Assembly: GCA_050331095.1 (NCBI GenBank)
Contig: JBHJHE010000065.1
Coordinates: 1 to 26,606 of the forward strand
Direction of reading: 5' to 3'
DNA from: MED-G105 sp050331095
Lineage (GTDB): Bacteria > Pseudomonadota > Alphaproteobacteria > Caulobacterales > Parvularculaceae
Length of the DNA: 26,606 nt
Part shown: positions 17,342 to 23,936 of the stretch, piece after piece
Position numbering within the stretch: the stretch's first letter is position 1
How the letters are laid out: the number at the start of each line of letters is the position of its first letter
Program-made: the position numbers and the translations under genes
The notes under the pieces: generated by a model
Told to the model about the DNA's origin: nothing
The model's input: only the letters and a program-made list of their open reading frames with translations
Database searches by the model: none

Positions 17342-17591
17342 GAGATGTCCCTCTTCGCACTTCTTCGCTCTGCGCCGTCGCCCCGACGGCCCCGCCCAAG
17401 GCGCGTTGGCGGCGCGACGTCAGACGCCGCGCGCCGCTGGCGCCGAACGTCACGGTAGTGTCACAGGCGGCGCGTGGGACAGCGTCAATCGTGCTGCGGC
17501 GCAAAATTAGTCGATGAAGATGCGAAAATGAGACACTTCGTTGACCGAAGCTCGCGATTTTCTTTCCCGGTAGCACAAAAATGCTAATTGG
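17342..17591. other. Upstream region of the TonB receptor gene; no gene seen
   Basis: No supported gene. On the minus strand TTGACG (plus coordinates 17483-17488) could be a -35 element for the receptor, but no convincing -10 follows at 16-18 bp. GC falls around 17500-17600. Nothing else is recognised. Confidence 0.4.
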
Positions 17592-17642
17592 ATGATTCCA
17601 AGGCAGACCGTCCGTCGCAAGCCGATTGTTTCGAACGCAGCG

Positions 17643-17813
17643 ATGGCGCGTCGTCTGCGATGCCACGTCGCGACGGCCGCTGGCGTCGAGTTGCGTTTTC
17701 TCGCTGAACTCGCAGCGGGCGAGTCCACCGCCCAGATAGGCAAGGCGTTGAGCGTTCTCGCGGCGCGCGGATGCGAGATCTCCGTTCACCCGCGCGGGGA
17801 GGGCGCGCCATGA
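17643..17813 (+). pseudogene. Remnant of a HipB-like HTH antitoxin
   Basis: A short frame (open from ATG 17592, protein-like from ATG 17643) reads AAGVELRFLAELAAGESTAQ, then IGKALSVLAARGCEISVHPR. That is the C-terminal helix-turn-helix pattern of HipB/XRE-type antitoxins (LRFxSELExGKxTAQIGKAL). The first helices are missing or scrambled, so it is probably not a functional repressor. The stop overlaps an ATG in the classic ATGA hipB-hipA junction, and a HipA N-terminal fragment follows in the next frame. It belongs to a different HipB subtype from the intact hipB at 18193. Confidence 0.6.
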
Positions 17814-17960
17814 GCCGCGCTTGGCGTCTGGCGGAACGGCCCCCTCGTCGGCCGCCTGTCCGTAGACGACGGCGCGGCTGACGTATCCGGACAGGATTGC
17901 GAGCGAAACGCGCCCGGGCCCCGCCCCAGCGCCCACGAGGCGAGTCGTTTCGTTCAGTAG
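17810..17960 (+). pseudogene. Frameshifted and truncated HipA N-terminal fragment
   Basis: ATG 17810 overlaps the stop of the HipB-like remnant. After two codons the HipA-like reading moves to the other frame: from 17817 it reads ALGVWRNGPLVGRLSVDDG, the typical HipA N-terminal beta-strand pattern (xVWLNGxLVGRLxxDDG). A single extra C around 17815-17816 would explain the shift. Homology fades after about 25 codons, a TAG follows at 17958, and none of the kinase domain is present. The tRNA-like direct repeat begins 14 bp later, so the fragment may have been cut when the neighbouring segment inserted. Confidence 0.6.
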
Positions 17961-17973
17961 AATGACCGCTTGT

Positions 17974-17985
17974 TGATGGTACCGC
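17974..17985 (+). repeat. Left copy of a direct repeat matching the 3' end of tRNA-His (possible att site)
   Basis: TGATGGTACCGC here is identical to 20037-20048, which is the 3' end and CCA of the minus-strand tRNA-His gene plus three flanking bases. Looser similarity continues to about 17996 (TCCC and GTTC blocks of the T arm). Same orientation, 2063 bp apart. This is the arrangement left by integration at a tRNA 3' end. Confidence 0.5.
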
Positions 17986-18119
17986 GTCCCTGTTCTGGCC
18001 ACTGTCCGTCTTGGATACTGATGACTGTTTTCGTAGGCGCGGCGCAAGTCTCACAGCGCGTTTGGCAGGAGGATATGACGTCTGGCCGATTAAATCGCTT
18101 TATGATCCCGACACCATAA

Positions 18120-18175
18120 TATAATAATATGATACGAAGATCATATTGACGCTTTATGGTCTATAGATCATATTG
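18120..18175 (+). promoter_or_regulatory. AT-rich promoter/operator region of hipBA
   Basis: TATAAT at 18120-18125 is a candidate -10. A perfect inverted repeat AATATGAT/ATCATATT occupies 18126-18133 and 18140-18147 with a six-base spacer. AGATCATATTG occurs at 18138-18148 and again at 18165-18175, 27 bp apart. Such repeated palindromes between promoter and hipB are expected for autorepression by a HipB dimer and the HipAB complex. Confidence 0.6.
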
Positions 18176-18192
18176 GCGTCAGGAGGCATGAC

Positions 18193-18444
18193 ATGCAGAA
18201 CCTGGCGCGAACCCCAAAAGACATCGGCCACGCAATCCGCGAGGCGCGGAAGCGCAAAGGATTGACGCAAGGCCAGCTCGCGAGCCTGAGCGGGGTCTGG
18301 CAGGAAACCATCTCCAAGATCGAAAACGGCGTCGCCAGCACAAAGCTCGAAACGCTGTTCGATCTCCTGTCGGCGCTCGACCTAGAAATCACGATCGACG
18401 ACCGCAGCAAGGGGGCGTCCGCCGATCTTGAGGAGATTTTCTAG
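18193..18444 (+). CDS. hipB: HipB-type HTH antitoxin
   Basis: 83 residues; AGGAGG at 18181-18186 fixes the start at ATG 18193, although an ATG at 18188 lies closer. A Cro/C1-type helix-turn-helix runs from IGHAIREARKRKGLTQGQLA through LSGVWQETISKIENG to LETLFDLLSALDLEITI. It should bind the repeats just upstream as a dimer, repress its own operon and neutralise the HipA kinase encoded four bases downstream. The acidic C terminus (ADLEEIF) is of the type that contacts HipA or is cleaved for turnover. Confidence 0.88.
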   Translation: MQNLARTPKDIGHAIREARKRKGLTQGQLASLSGVWQETISKIENGVASTKLETLFDLLSALDLEITIDDRSKGASADLEEIF

Positions 18445-18447
18445 GGG

Positions 18448-19767
18448 ATGGGACGCAAGCGCAGCTACACCCCGTTGAACGTCTTCCTGAACGCCCGGCA
18501 TGTCGGGGAACTGGTGCGGGAACGCTCGGGCGCGATCAGCTTTACCTACTCCGCGGAATGGCTGGCATGGGAACACCGCTTACCGGTTTCGCTTTCCCTT
18601 CCCCTGCGGACGGACCGCTTTGTCGGCGCGCCGGTCATCGCCGTCTTTGACAATCTGCTCCCCGATTACGCGCCGATCCGCAGGCGCATAGCCGAACGGG
18701 TCGGCGCGGACGGAACCGACGCGTTCAGCCTCCTGAGCGAAATCGGGCGCGATTGCGTCGGCGCCCTGCAGTTCCTGCCCGACGACGACGAGCCGGCGCC
18801 GGCCGACCGCTTGTCCGGAGAGCCGATTTCAGACGAGCGGGTCGCCGCGATGCTGAAAGAGCTCGACGTCGCGCCGCTCGGCATCCGCCGCGAGCATGAT
18901 TTCCGCATTTCGATCGCCGGAGCGCAAGAGAAGACGGCCCTCCTCTTTCACGACGGCGCCTGGATCGAGCCCTCCGGCGCCACGCCGACCACGCACATTA
19001 TCAAGCCGCCGATCGGCCGGCTGCCGAACGGCATGGACCTGACGAACAGCGTCGAGAACGAATATCTGTGTCTGAAGCTGCTGGAAGCCTTCGGGCTGCG
19101 CACCGCACAAACCCGGATCGCCAAATTCAACGACCAGAAAGCGCTAGTCATCGCGCGTTTCGACCGTCGATGGACGAAGGACGGACGCCTGATCCGTCTG
19201 CCGCAAGAGGATTGCTGCCAGGCGCTGTCAACGCCGCCGACGCGCAAATATCAAAGCGAAGGCGGTCCCGGGATCGTCGAGATCATGAGCCTTCTGCGCG
19301 GCAGCGACGAGCCGGCCCAAGACCGCCGCGATTTTTTCAAGGCGAACGACCTGTTCTGGCTGCTCGGCGCCACAGACGGCCACGCGAAGAATTTCAGTCT
19401 CGGGCTCCTGCCGGGCGGACGCTTCCGCATGACCCCGCTCTATGACGTGCTGACCGTTCAGCCGACCGTCGATGCGAAAGCGATCGCGCGGAAAGACTTC
19501 CGGCTGGCCATGCGTATGGGCGCGTCGAACCACTACAGAGTTCACGACATCGCCGAACGCCACATCATGGAAACGGGCGTTGCAGCCGGGCTCTCCCGCG
19601 ACGTCATGAACGAGGATTTCGATGAGATCGCGGCAGGCGCGGGCGAGGTCCTAGAGACAACCTTCGCATCACTGCCGAAGGACTTTCCTGCGGAACTGCC
19701 CGAATCCATCGCAAGCGGCGTCGAGTCGCGACTGACTAGACTTTGGCGAAGCGGTCCCGGGCGCTGA
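18448..19767 (+). CDS. hipA: HipA family Ser/Thr kinase toxin
   Basis: 439 residues, the normal HipA length, starting three bases after the hipB stop. The HipA_N domain has VFLNARHVGEL and FDNLLPDYAPIRRRIA. RISIAGAQEKTAL contains Ser155, matching the autophosphorylated Ser150 loop of E. coli HipA. The kinase core has LLGATDGHAKNFSL (catalytic Asp310, Asn315) and PLYDVLT (metal-binding Asp333), all one residue off the E. coli numbering. All key residues are present, so the toxin should be active; in E. coli the target is glutamyl-tRNA synthetase (GltX), causing growth arrest and persistence, but related kinases have other targets. Antitoxin is hipB upstream. The module lies between two copies of a tRNA-His-derived repeat. 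Confidence 0.93.
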   Translation: MGRKRSYTPLNVFLNARHVGELVRERSGAISFTYSAEWLAWEHRLPVSLSLPLRTDRFVGAPVIAVFDNLLPDYAPIRRRIAERVGADGTDAFSLLSEIGRDCVGALQFLPDDDEPAPADRLSGEPISDERVAAMLKELDVAPLGIRREHDFRISIAGAQEKTALLFHDGAWIEPSGATPTTHIIKPPIGRLPNGMDLTNSVENEYLCLKLLEAFGLRTAQTRIAKFNDQKALVIARFDRRWTKDGRLIRLPQEDCCQALSTPPTRKYQSEGGPGIVEIMSLLRGSDEPAQDRRDFFKANDLFWLLGATDGHAKNFSLGLLPGGRFRMTPLYDVLTVQPTVDAKAIARKDFRLAMRMGASNHYRVHDIAERHIMETGVAAGLSRDVMNEDFDEIAAGAGEVLETTFASLPKDFPAELPESIASGVESRLTRLWRSGPGR

Positions 19768-20039
19768 ACGAGCAGCACATCTGGGCGCCCTAAAGAACTT
19801 CGCCCTCCGGCGGTTGCGAAATAGATTACATATCAATAGCGCAAGGACTCGTGATGCTCGTCGAGAATGAAAGCCAATATGCCTTTTGGCCGCGCGAAAG
19901 GTTGTCCGCAGTCTCATTGAGAAAATTGTCGCCCGGCCGACCGGACATGGCGAACTGAGCCTCGAAGTCGTTTGAAAACTTGGGGAAATTGCTCAGCGGG
20001 CTCTTGGAGAACACCTGCCGAACGACTTTGGGTTAATGA
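19768..20039. other. Gap between hipA and tRNA-His; no recognisable gene
   Basis: This stretch has lower GC than its surroundings. A 62-codon minus-strand frame (19826-20014, starting MFSKSPLSNFPKFSNDF) is open but matches nothing I recognise and has no clear ribosome binding site. No terminator or integrase fragment is visible. It may be decayed island DNA. Confidence 0.35.
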
Positions 20040-20048
20040 TGGTACCGC
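20037..20048 (+). repeat. Right copy of the tRNA-His-derived direct repeat
   Basis: TGATGGTACCGC, identical to 17974-17985; here it is part of the intact tRNA-His gene (acceptor arm, discriminator A and CCA read on the minus strand). It would be the functional half of an attachment site pair. Confidence 0.5.
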
Positions 20049-20116
20049 CTCCCCGGTTCGAACGGGGGACCTCTAGATCCACAATCTAGCGCTCTAACCG
20101 ACTGAGCTAAGGCGGC
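20040..20116 (-). tRNA. tRNA-His (anticodon GTG)
   Basis: Read on the minus strand, all cloverleaf parts are present: acceptor GCCGCCT with AGGCGGT, D stem GCTC/GAGC, anticodon stem CTAGA/TCTAG with loop TTGTGGA (anticodon at 20080-20082), and T arm CCCCG-TTCGAAC-CGGGG; the CCA end is encoded. Position 1-72 is G:U, the discriminator is A73, and the base before G1 is A, so the usual G-1 of tRNA-His is not encoded. That fits the alphaproteobacterial clade known to have lost G-1 and C73. Confidence 0.95.
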
Positions 20117-20171
20117 TTATCGCCAAGACCGGCACAACTATGACGCGGCCGGCGGCGGCGCAAGCCGGCCC

Positions 20172-20927
20172 CTAGCCGAGGAGCGCGATTTCCCGGCGCA
20201 ATTGGGCGATGCGCGTGGCGTCCGCCGGGTGGGTCGACAGGAACTCCGGCGGGCCGCCGCCCTGTTTCGCCGCCGACATCTTTTCCCAAAAGCGCACGGC
20301 CTCGTTGGCGTCGTAGCCGGCCCGGTGCATGTAGCGCAGGCCGAACTTGTCGGCCTCGAGCTCGTGCTTGCGCGAGAACGGCAGGATGACGCCGAGCGAA
20401 GCGCCGAGCCCCAGAACGCCGGCGATCTGACCGCCATACTGGCTGCCCGACGTCGCCACCTGGGCGACGGAGACGCCGGTCTGCGCCAGCGTCGACTGGC
20501 TATAGCGTTCGCCGGAGTGGTTGTATTTCACATGGGCGACCTCGTGGCCCATGACCGCCGCGACCTGCGCGTCGTTGTCCATGAGATCGAGGATGCCGGT
20601 GTAGAAGCCGATCTTGCCGCCGGGCAGCGCGAAGGCGTTGAGCTGGTCAGAGGCGAAGACCTGGACCTCCCACCGGGACGGATCGCCGCCCGACGCGCGA
20701 ATGATTTTCGGCGCGACGCGCTCCATGCGCGAGACGTACTTCGGGTCGTTGGAAAGCCGCTCCTGCCGCTTCAAGTCCGTCCATGCCGAGGAAGCGAGTT
20801 GGGCCATTTGCCCGGAAGAAACGAAGAGAAGCTGGCTGCGGCCGAGTTCCTCGTTGTAGGCGCAGCCCGGAACGAAGGCGACGACGGCGCCGGTGGCGAG
20901 GCCGCGCACGATCGCGCGCCGCGACAT
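20172..20927 (-). CDS. M48 family zinc metalloprotease, predicted lipoprotein
   Basis: 251 residues from ATG 20927, chosen because GAGGTG lies six bases upstream and the signal then begins at the N terminus; an in-frame ATG at 21008 with GGGAGCGG would add 27 polar residues. The signal has twin arginines (MSRRAIVRG) and ends VPGC, so Tat export and lipidation at Cys22 are plausible. Zinc motif HEVAH is at 128-132, with the third ligand in KHELEADKFG (ExxxD, ~189-193). LNAFALPGGKIGFYTGIL is typical of the LoiP/BepA-like M48 group, which handles envelope protein quality control. A C-terminal FLSTHPADATRI also fits. HNH endonuclease gene lies upstream on the same strand. Confidence 0.9.
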   Translation of the reverse strand: MSRRAIVRGLATGAVVAFVPGCAYNEELGRSQLLFVSSGQMAQLASSAWTDLKRQERLSNDPKYVSRMERVAPKIIRASGGDPSRWEVQVFASDQLNAFALPGGKIGFYTGILDLMDNDAQVAAVMGHEVAHVKYNHSGERYSQSTLAQTGVSVAQVATSGSQYGGQIAGVLGLGASLGVILPFSRKHELEADKFGLRYMHRAGYDANEAVRFWEKMSAAKQGGGPPEFLSTHPADATRIAQLRREIALLG

Positions 20928-21085
20928 CGTCACCTCGCCCTCGACGCGAACTTCGACGCCGCTCGACTGCGCTTCAGAGGTGGAGCCGATTTGCGTGGAT
21001 TGGGTCATGTTTCCGCTCCCGTGGCGGCGCGCGGGCGCGCGCGGCCTGTTTCGAAGCCCGAAAATCCCCCGCGCCGTGCGGAGAA

Positions 21086-21652
21086 TCAAGGCTCGAGCTC
21101 GGTGTCCCAGTAGAGAAAGTCCTGCCAGCTCTTGTGCAGGAAGTTCGGCGGGAACGCGCGGCCGCGGTCGTTGAGCTCGTACATGCTCGGCCGCACCGGC
21201 TGGCGGGCGAGCTGCATGCCCGCCGCTCGCGGCGTGCGCCCGCCCTTCTTCAGATTGCAGGGGCTGCAGGCGGTGGCGATGTTCTCCCACGTGGTGCGGC
21301 CGCCGCGCGAGCGCGGGATCACATGGTCGAAGGTCAGCATTTCGCGTTCGCTTGCGCCGCAATACTGGCAGGAGAATCCGTCGCGCAGGAAGACGTTGAA
21401 GCGCGTGAAGGCCGGCGTGCGCGAGTGGCTGACGAAGTTCTTCAGCGAGACGACGGACGGCAGGCGCATCTCGAACGACGGGCTGCGCACCACGCGATCG
21501 TATTCGGCGACCACCTCAACCCGTTCGAGGAACACGGCCTTCAGAGCGTCCTGCCAGCCCCACAACGACAAGGGAAAATAGCTGAGCGGCCGATAGGCGG
21601 CGTTCAAAACAAGGGCCGGACACCCATCCGGCGCGTGGCTGATCACCTGCAT
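21086..21652 (-). CDS. HNH endonuclease family protein
   Basis: 188 residues from ATG 21652 (MQVISHAPDG). The N-terminal part (LVLNAAYRPLSYFPLSLWGW) is characteristic of a widespread chromosomal HNH family. The nuclease core is RDGFSCQYCG (Cys95, Cys98), LTFDHVIPRSRGG (Asp109-His110), WENIATACSPCNLKKG (Asn124, Cys129, Cys132), that is, an HNH site with a zinc ribbon. The biological substrate is unknown; the family is common in alphaproteobacteria, not linked here to a phage or restriction gene. A direct-repeat element lies ~140 bp upstream. Confidence 0.9.
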   Translation of the reverse strand: MQVISHAPDGCPALVLNAAYRPLSYFPLSLWGWQDALKAVFLERVEVVAEYDRVVRSPSFEMRLPSVVSLKNFVSHSRTPAFTRFNVFLRDGFSCQYCGASEREMLTFDHVIPRSRGGRTTWENIATACSPCNLKKGGRTPRAAGMQLARQPVRPSMYELNDRGRAFPPNFLHKSWQDFLYWDTELEP

Positions 21653-21787
21653 CGCCAACGCCCCGAAAGAAGAGCCGCAGCGAAAACGCCGCGCGGCCGG
21701 TCTATGCTGAACCGTCGATCAGTGAAGGCGACCCCTCCTCGGTTCGGGCGCGATCGCTCGCGCACTGACGTGGTACATGATTCATGA

Positions 21788-21805
21788 TGACAATTGTTTG
21801 ACAAT
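21788..21805 (-). promoter_or_regulatory. TGACAAT direct repeat upstream of the HNH gene
   Basis: TGACAAT occurs at 21788-21794 and 21799-21805, 11 bp apart (one helical turn); on the minus strand the copies read ATTGTCA and could act as a -35 or a regulator site for the HNH gene. CATGATTCATG next to it (21776-21786) is nearly palindromic. The region is clearly more AT-rich than its surroundings. No good -10 was found. Confidence 0.3.
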
Positions 21806-21853
21806 AGGCCGCAAAACGATCCTGACGCGGCGTTTCGCGCCCGCAAAACGCGG

Positions 21854-22498
21854 TCAGATCGGCTCGCGGCCTTTGAGAACGGCGTAATAGGTCCACAACA
21901 CATGCGCCGCCACGCCGCGAAACGGCCGCCAGGCCTCGGCGCCGGCGTCAATGGCGGCCTGGTCGTCGGCCCGCTCCGCCGCCGCGTTGTAGGCCCCTTT
22001 AAGGGCGACGTCCTTCGGCGGCCAGACGTCAGGGCGTCCTTCGCAAAACAGGAGATAGATCGCCGCCGTCCACGGCCCGACGCCGCGGATCGCCTGAAGC
22101 GCCGCGCGCGCCGTCTCGTCGTCGAGCGCCGGCAGTCGGCCGAAATCAAACCCGCCGTCCGCGACGAGGGCCGCCAGGTCGGCGACGTAGCCCGACTTCT
22201 GGCGGGTGAAGCCCACCGAGCGCAGGCCGTCGGCGCCGAACCGGGCGACGGCGCCGGGGTCGGCGACATCCACCGCGGCCCGGGCGCGGGCCCAAACGGC
22301 CTGGGCGCTCGGCACGGAGACCTGCTGCTCCGCGACAATGCGCATGAGGCCTTCGAAGCCGCCGGCGCGGCGGCGCACCCGCGGTCTCTCAACGACGTCG
22401 AGCGCCCGGGCGAGCCCGGCGTCGCGGCGGGCGAGATCGGCGCAGGCCCCGCCGACGTCGCCGAAAACGTCGATCGCCGCGGCGGCGGATTTTTTCAG
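21854..22498 (-). CDS. DNA-3-methyladenine glycosylase (HhH-GPD, AlkA type), probable CTG start
   Basis: HhH-GPD base excision repair enzyme. The helix-hairpin-helix is LQAIRGVGPWTAAIYLL with the catalytic Asp expected downstream in PDVWPPKDVAL. FEGLMRIVAEQQVSVPSA is the usual early helix. The first ATG/GTG/TTG in frame is GTG 22378, which would remove the N-terminal helix, yet the reading continues upstream with good homology-like sequence (DLARRDAGLARALDVVERP). A CTG at 22498-22496 overlaps the gshA stop as CTGA and has GAGGAG eight bases upstream (22512-22507), giving 214 residues, a normal length. Coupled to gshA. It should remove alkylated purines from DNA. Confidence 0.8.
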   Translation of the reverse strand: MKKSAAAAIDVFGDVGGACADLARRDAGLARALDVVERPRVRRRAGGFEGLMRIVAEQQVSVPSAQAVWARARAAVDVADPGAVARFGADGLRSVGFTRQKSGYVADLAALVADGGFDFGRLPALDDETARAALQAIRGVGPWTAAIYLLFCEGRPDVWPPKDVALKGAYNAAAERADDQAAIDAGAEAWRPFRGVAAHVLWTYYAVLKGREPI

Positions 22499-23868
22499 AA
22501 CGAGTACTCCTCGAGGAGCGCCCGGCGGTCGCCTTCAAGGCCGATGACGAAACGGTGGGCGGCGTACTCGCCCATGGTCACGCCGCTCTCGGCGATCAGC
22601 CGCAAGGGCTCAAGGAAGCTCGTCTCGTCGGCGTCCTGCGAGCCCGGCATCGCGCGCCGGGCGAGACCGGCGCGGGAGATCTCGAGAAGCTCGAGGGCGA
22701 CGTCGCGCACGGAGCGTCCGTCGATCGTCGCCTTGAGGCCGAGGCGCGCCGCGTCGAGCCGTGCGGCGGTGCGGCTCTCGGCCGACCAGCCCTTGGCGAC
22801 GTCCCAGGCCGCCGCGAGCGCATCGGCGTCATAAAGCAGTCCGACCCAGAAGGCCGGCAACGCGCAGATGCGCGACCAGGCGCCGCTGTCGGCGCCGCGC
22901 ATCTCAAGAAAGCGCTTCAGACGCACTTCCGGAAACGCCGTCGACAGATGGTCTTCCCAATCGTCCATCGTCGGACGCTCGCCCGGCAGTTCCGGCAACT
23001 CCCCACGCAGAAAATCCCGGAACGAACGACCGGCGACGTCGATATAGTCGGCGCCGCGCCGGACGAAATACATGGGCACGTCGAGCATGTAGTCGACATA
23101 GCGCTCGAAGCCGAACCCCTCGTCGAAGACGAAGTCGAGAAGACCCGTGCGGTCGGGGTCGGTGTCGGTCCAGATGTTGGCGCGCCACGAGGCCCAGCCG
23201 GTGGGCCGCCCCTCGACAAGCGAAGAGTTGGCGAAAAGCGCCGTCGCAATCGGCTGAAGCGCGAGCCCGACGCGGAACTTCATCGCCATGTCGGCTTCGC
23301 TCGAATAGTCGAGATTGACCTGCACCGTGCACGTGCGGTGCATCATGTCGAGGCCGAGGGAGCCCACTTTCGGCATGTAGTCGCGCATGACGCCGTAGCG
23401 CGCCTTCGGCATGCGCGGCATCTCCTCGCGGGTCCAGAACGGCGCGAACCCCATGCCCAGAAAGGCGATGTCCATCGGCTCGGCGACGGCCTTGACGGCG
23501 GCGAGATGGCGGTGAACCTCCGAACACGTCTGATGCACCGACTTCAGGGGCGCGCCGGAGAGCTCCACCTGGCCGCCGGGCTCCAGCGAGACCGACGCCC
23601 CCTCGCCGCGCAGGCCGATGGGCCGGTCCTCCTCCATCACGAGCGCCCAGCCGGTGCGCTCGCTCAACCGTTCCAGAACCGCGCGCACGCCGTTGTCGCC
23701 TTCGTAGCCGACGGGCGCGAGCGTCTTGCGGCAATAGATGAACTTCTCGTGCTCGGTGCCGATGCGCCAGTCCTCGACGGGCTTCGAGCCGGCCGCCAAG
23801 TAGGCCGCCAACTGAGCGACGCTCTCTATCGGCGTCGCGTCGCCCGCGCCGTCCTTCGCCATGCTCAT
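22495..23868 (-). CDS. gshA: Glutamate-cysteine ligase, plant/alphaproteobacterial type
   Basis: 457 residues, usual for this GCS2-like family. Joins L-Glu and L-Cys using ATP, the first step of glutathione synthesis, in the cytosol (EC 6.3.2.2). Recognised by WRIGTEHEKFIY, GYEGDNGVRAVLERL, ISLEPGGQVELSG-type motif (here VSLEPGGQVELSGAP), MHRTCTVQVNLDYSSE, ATALFANSSLVEGRPTGWAS, and RLKRFLEMRGAD. The alternative start is ATG 23862. It follows rsmE by 68 bp and overlaps the glycosylase start, so the three genes are likely one operon. The rsmE-gshA order next to ubiA is common in alphaproteobacteria. Confidence 0.96.
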   Translation of the reverse strand: MSMAKDGAGDATPIESVAQLAAYLAAGSKPVEDWRIGTEHEKFIYCRKTLAPVGYEGDNGVRAVLERLSERTGWALVMEEDRPIGLRGEGASVSLEPGGQVELSGAPLKSVHQTCSEVHRHLAAVKAVAEPMDIAFLGMGFAPFWTREEMPRMPKARYGVMRDYMPKVGSLGLDMMHRTCTVQVNLDYSSEADMAMKFRVGLALQPIATALFANSSLVEGRPTGWASWRANIWTDTDPDRTGLLDFVFDEGFGFERYVDYMLDVPMYFVRRGADYIDVAGRSFRDFLRGELPELPGERPTMDDWEDHLSTAFPEVRLKRFLEMRGADSGAWSRICALPAFWVGLLYDADALAAAWDVAKGWSAESRTAARLDAARLGLKATIDGRSVRDVALELLEISRAGLARRAMPGSQDADETSFLEPLRLIAESGVTMGEYAAHRFVIGLEGDRRALLEEYSF

Positions 23869-23936
23869 CGGCGCACCGTCCCGCTTAGCCCGTGCATCCC
23901 GCGTCTCTCTCCCGCATCGCGCCTAAGCGTCGACGC

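Noticed and set aside
16319..17458. 379-codon plus-strand frame inside the TonB receptor
   Set aside because: Antisense shadow of the receptor plug region; no independent motif or ribosome binding site.
17235..18047. Long minus-strand open frame upstream of the TonB receptor
   Set aside because: It overlaps the receptor start, has Arg/Ser/Ala-rich composition typical of high-GC antisense frames, and the plus strand there carries recognisable HipB/HipA remnants.
18075..18119. 14-codon plus-strand frame after AGGAGG at 18067-18072, a possible leader peptide
   Set aside because: The spacing between AGGAGG and ATG is only two bases, there is no regulatory codon run and no attenuator hairpin.
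21833..21852. GCGTTT/AAACGC hairpin after the glycosylase gene as a terminator
   Set aside because: The stem is only six pairs and no T-run follows on the minus strand.
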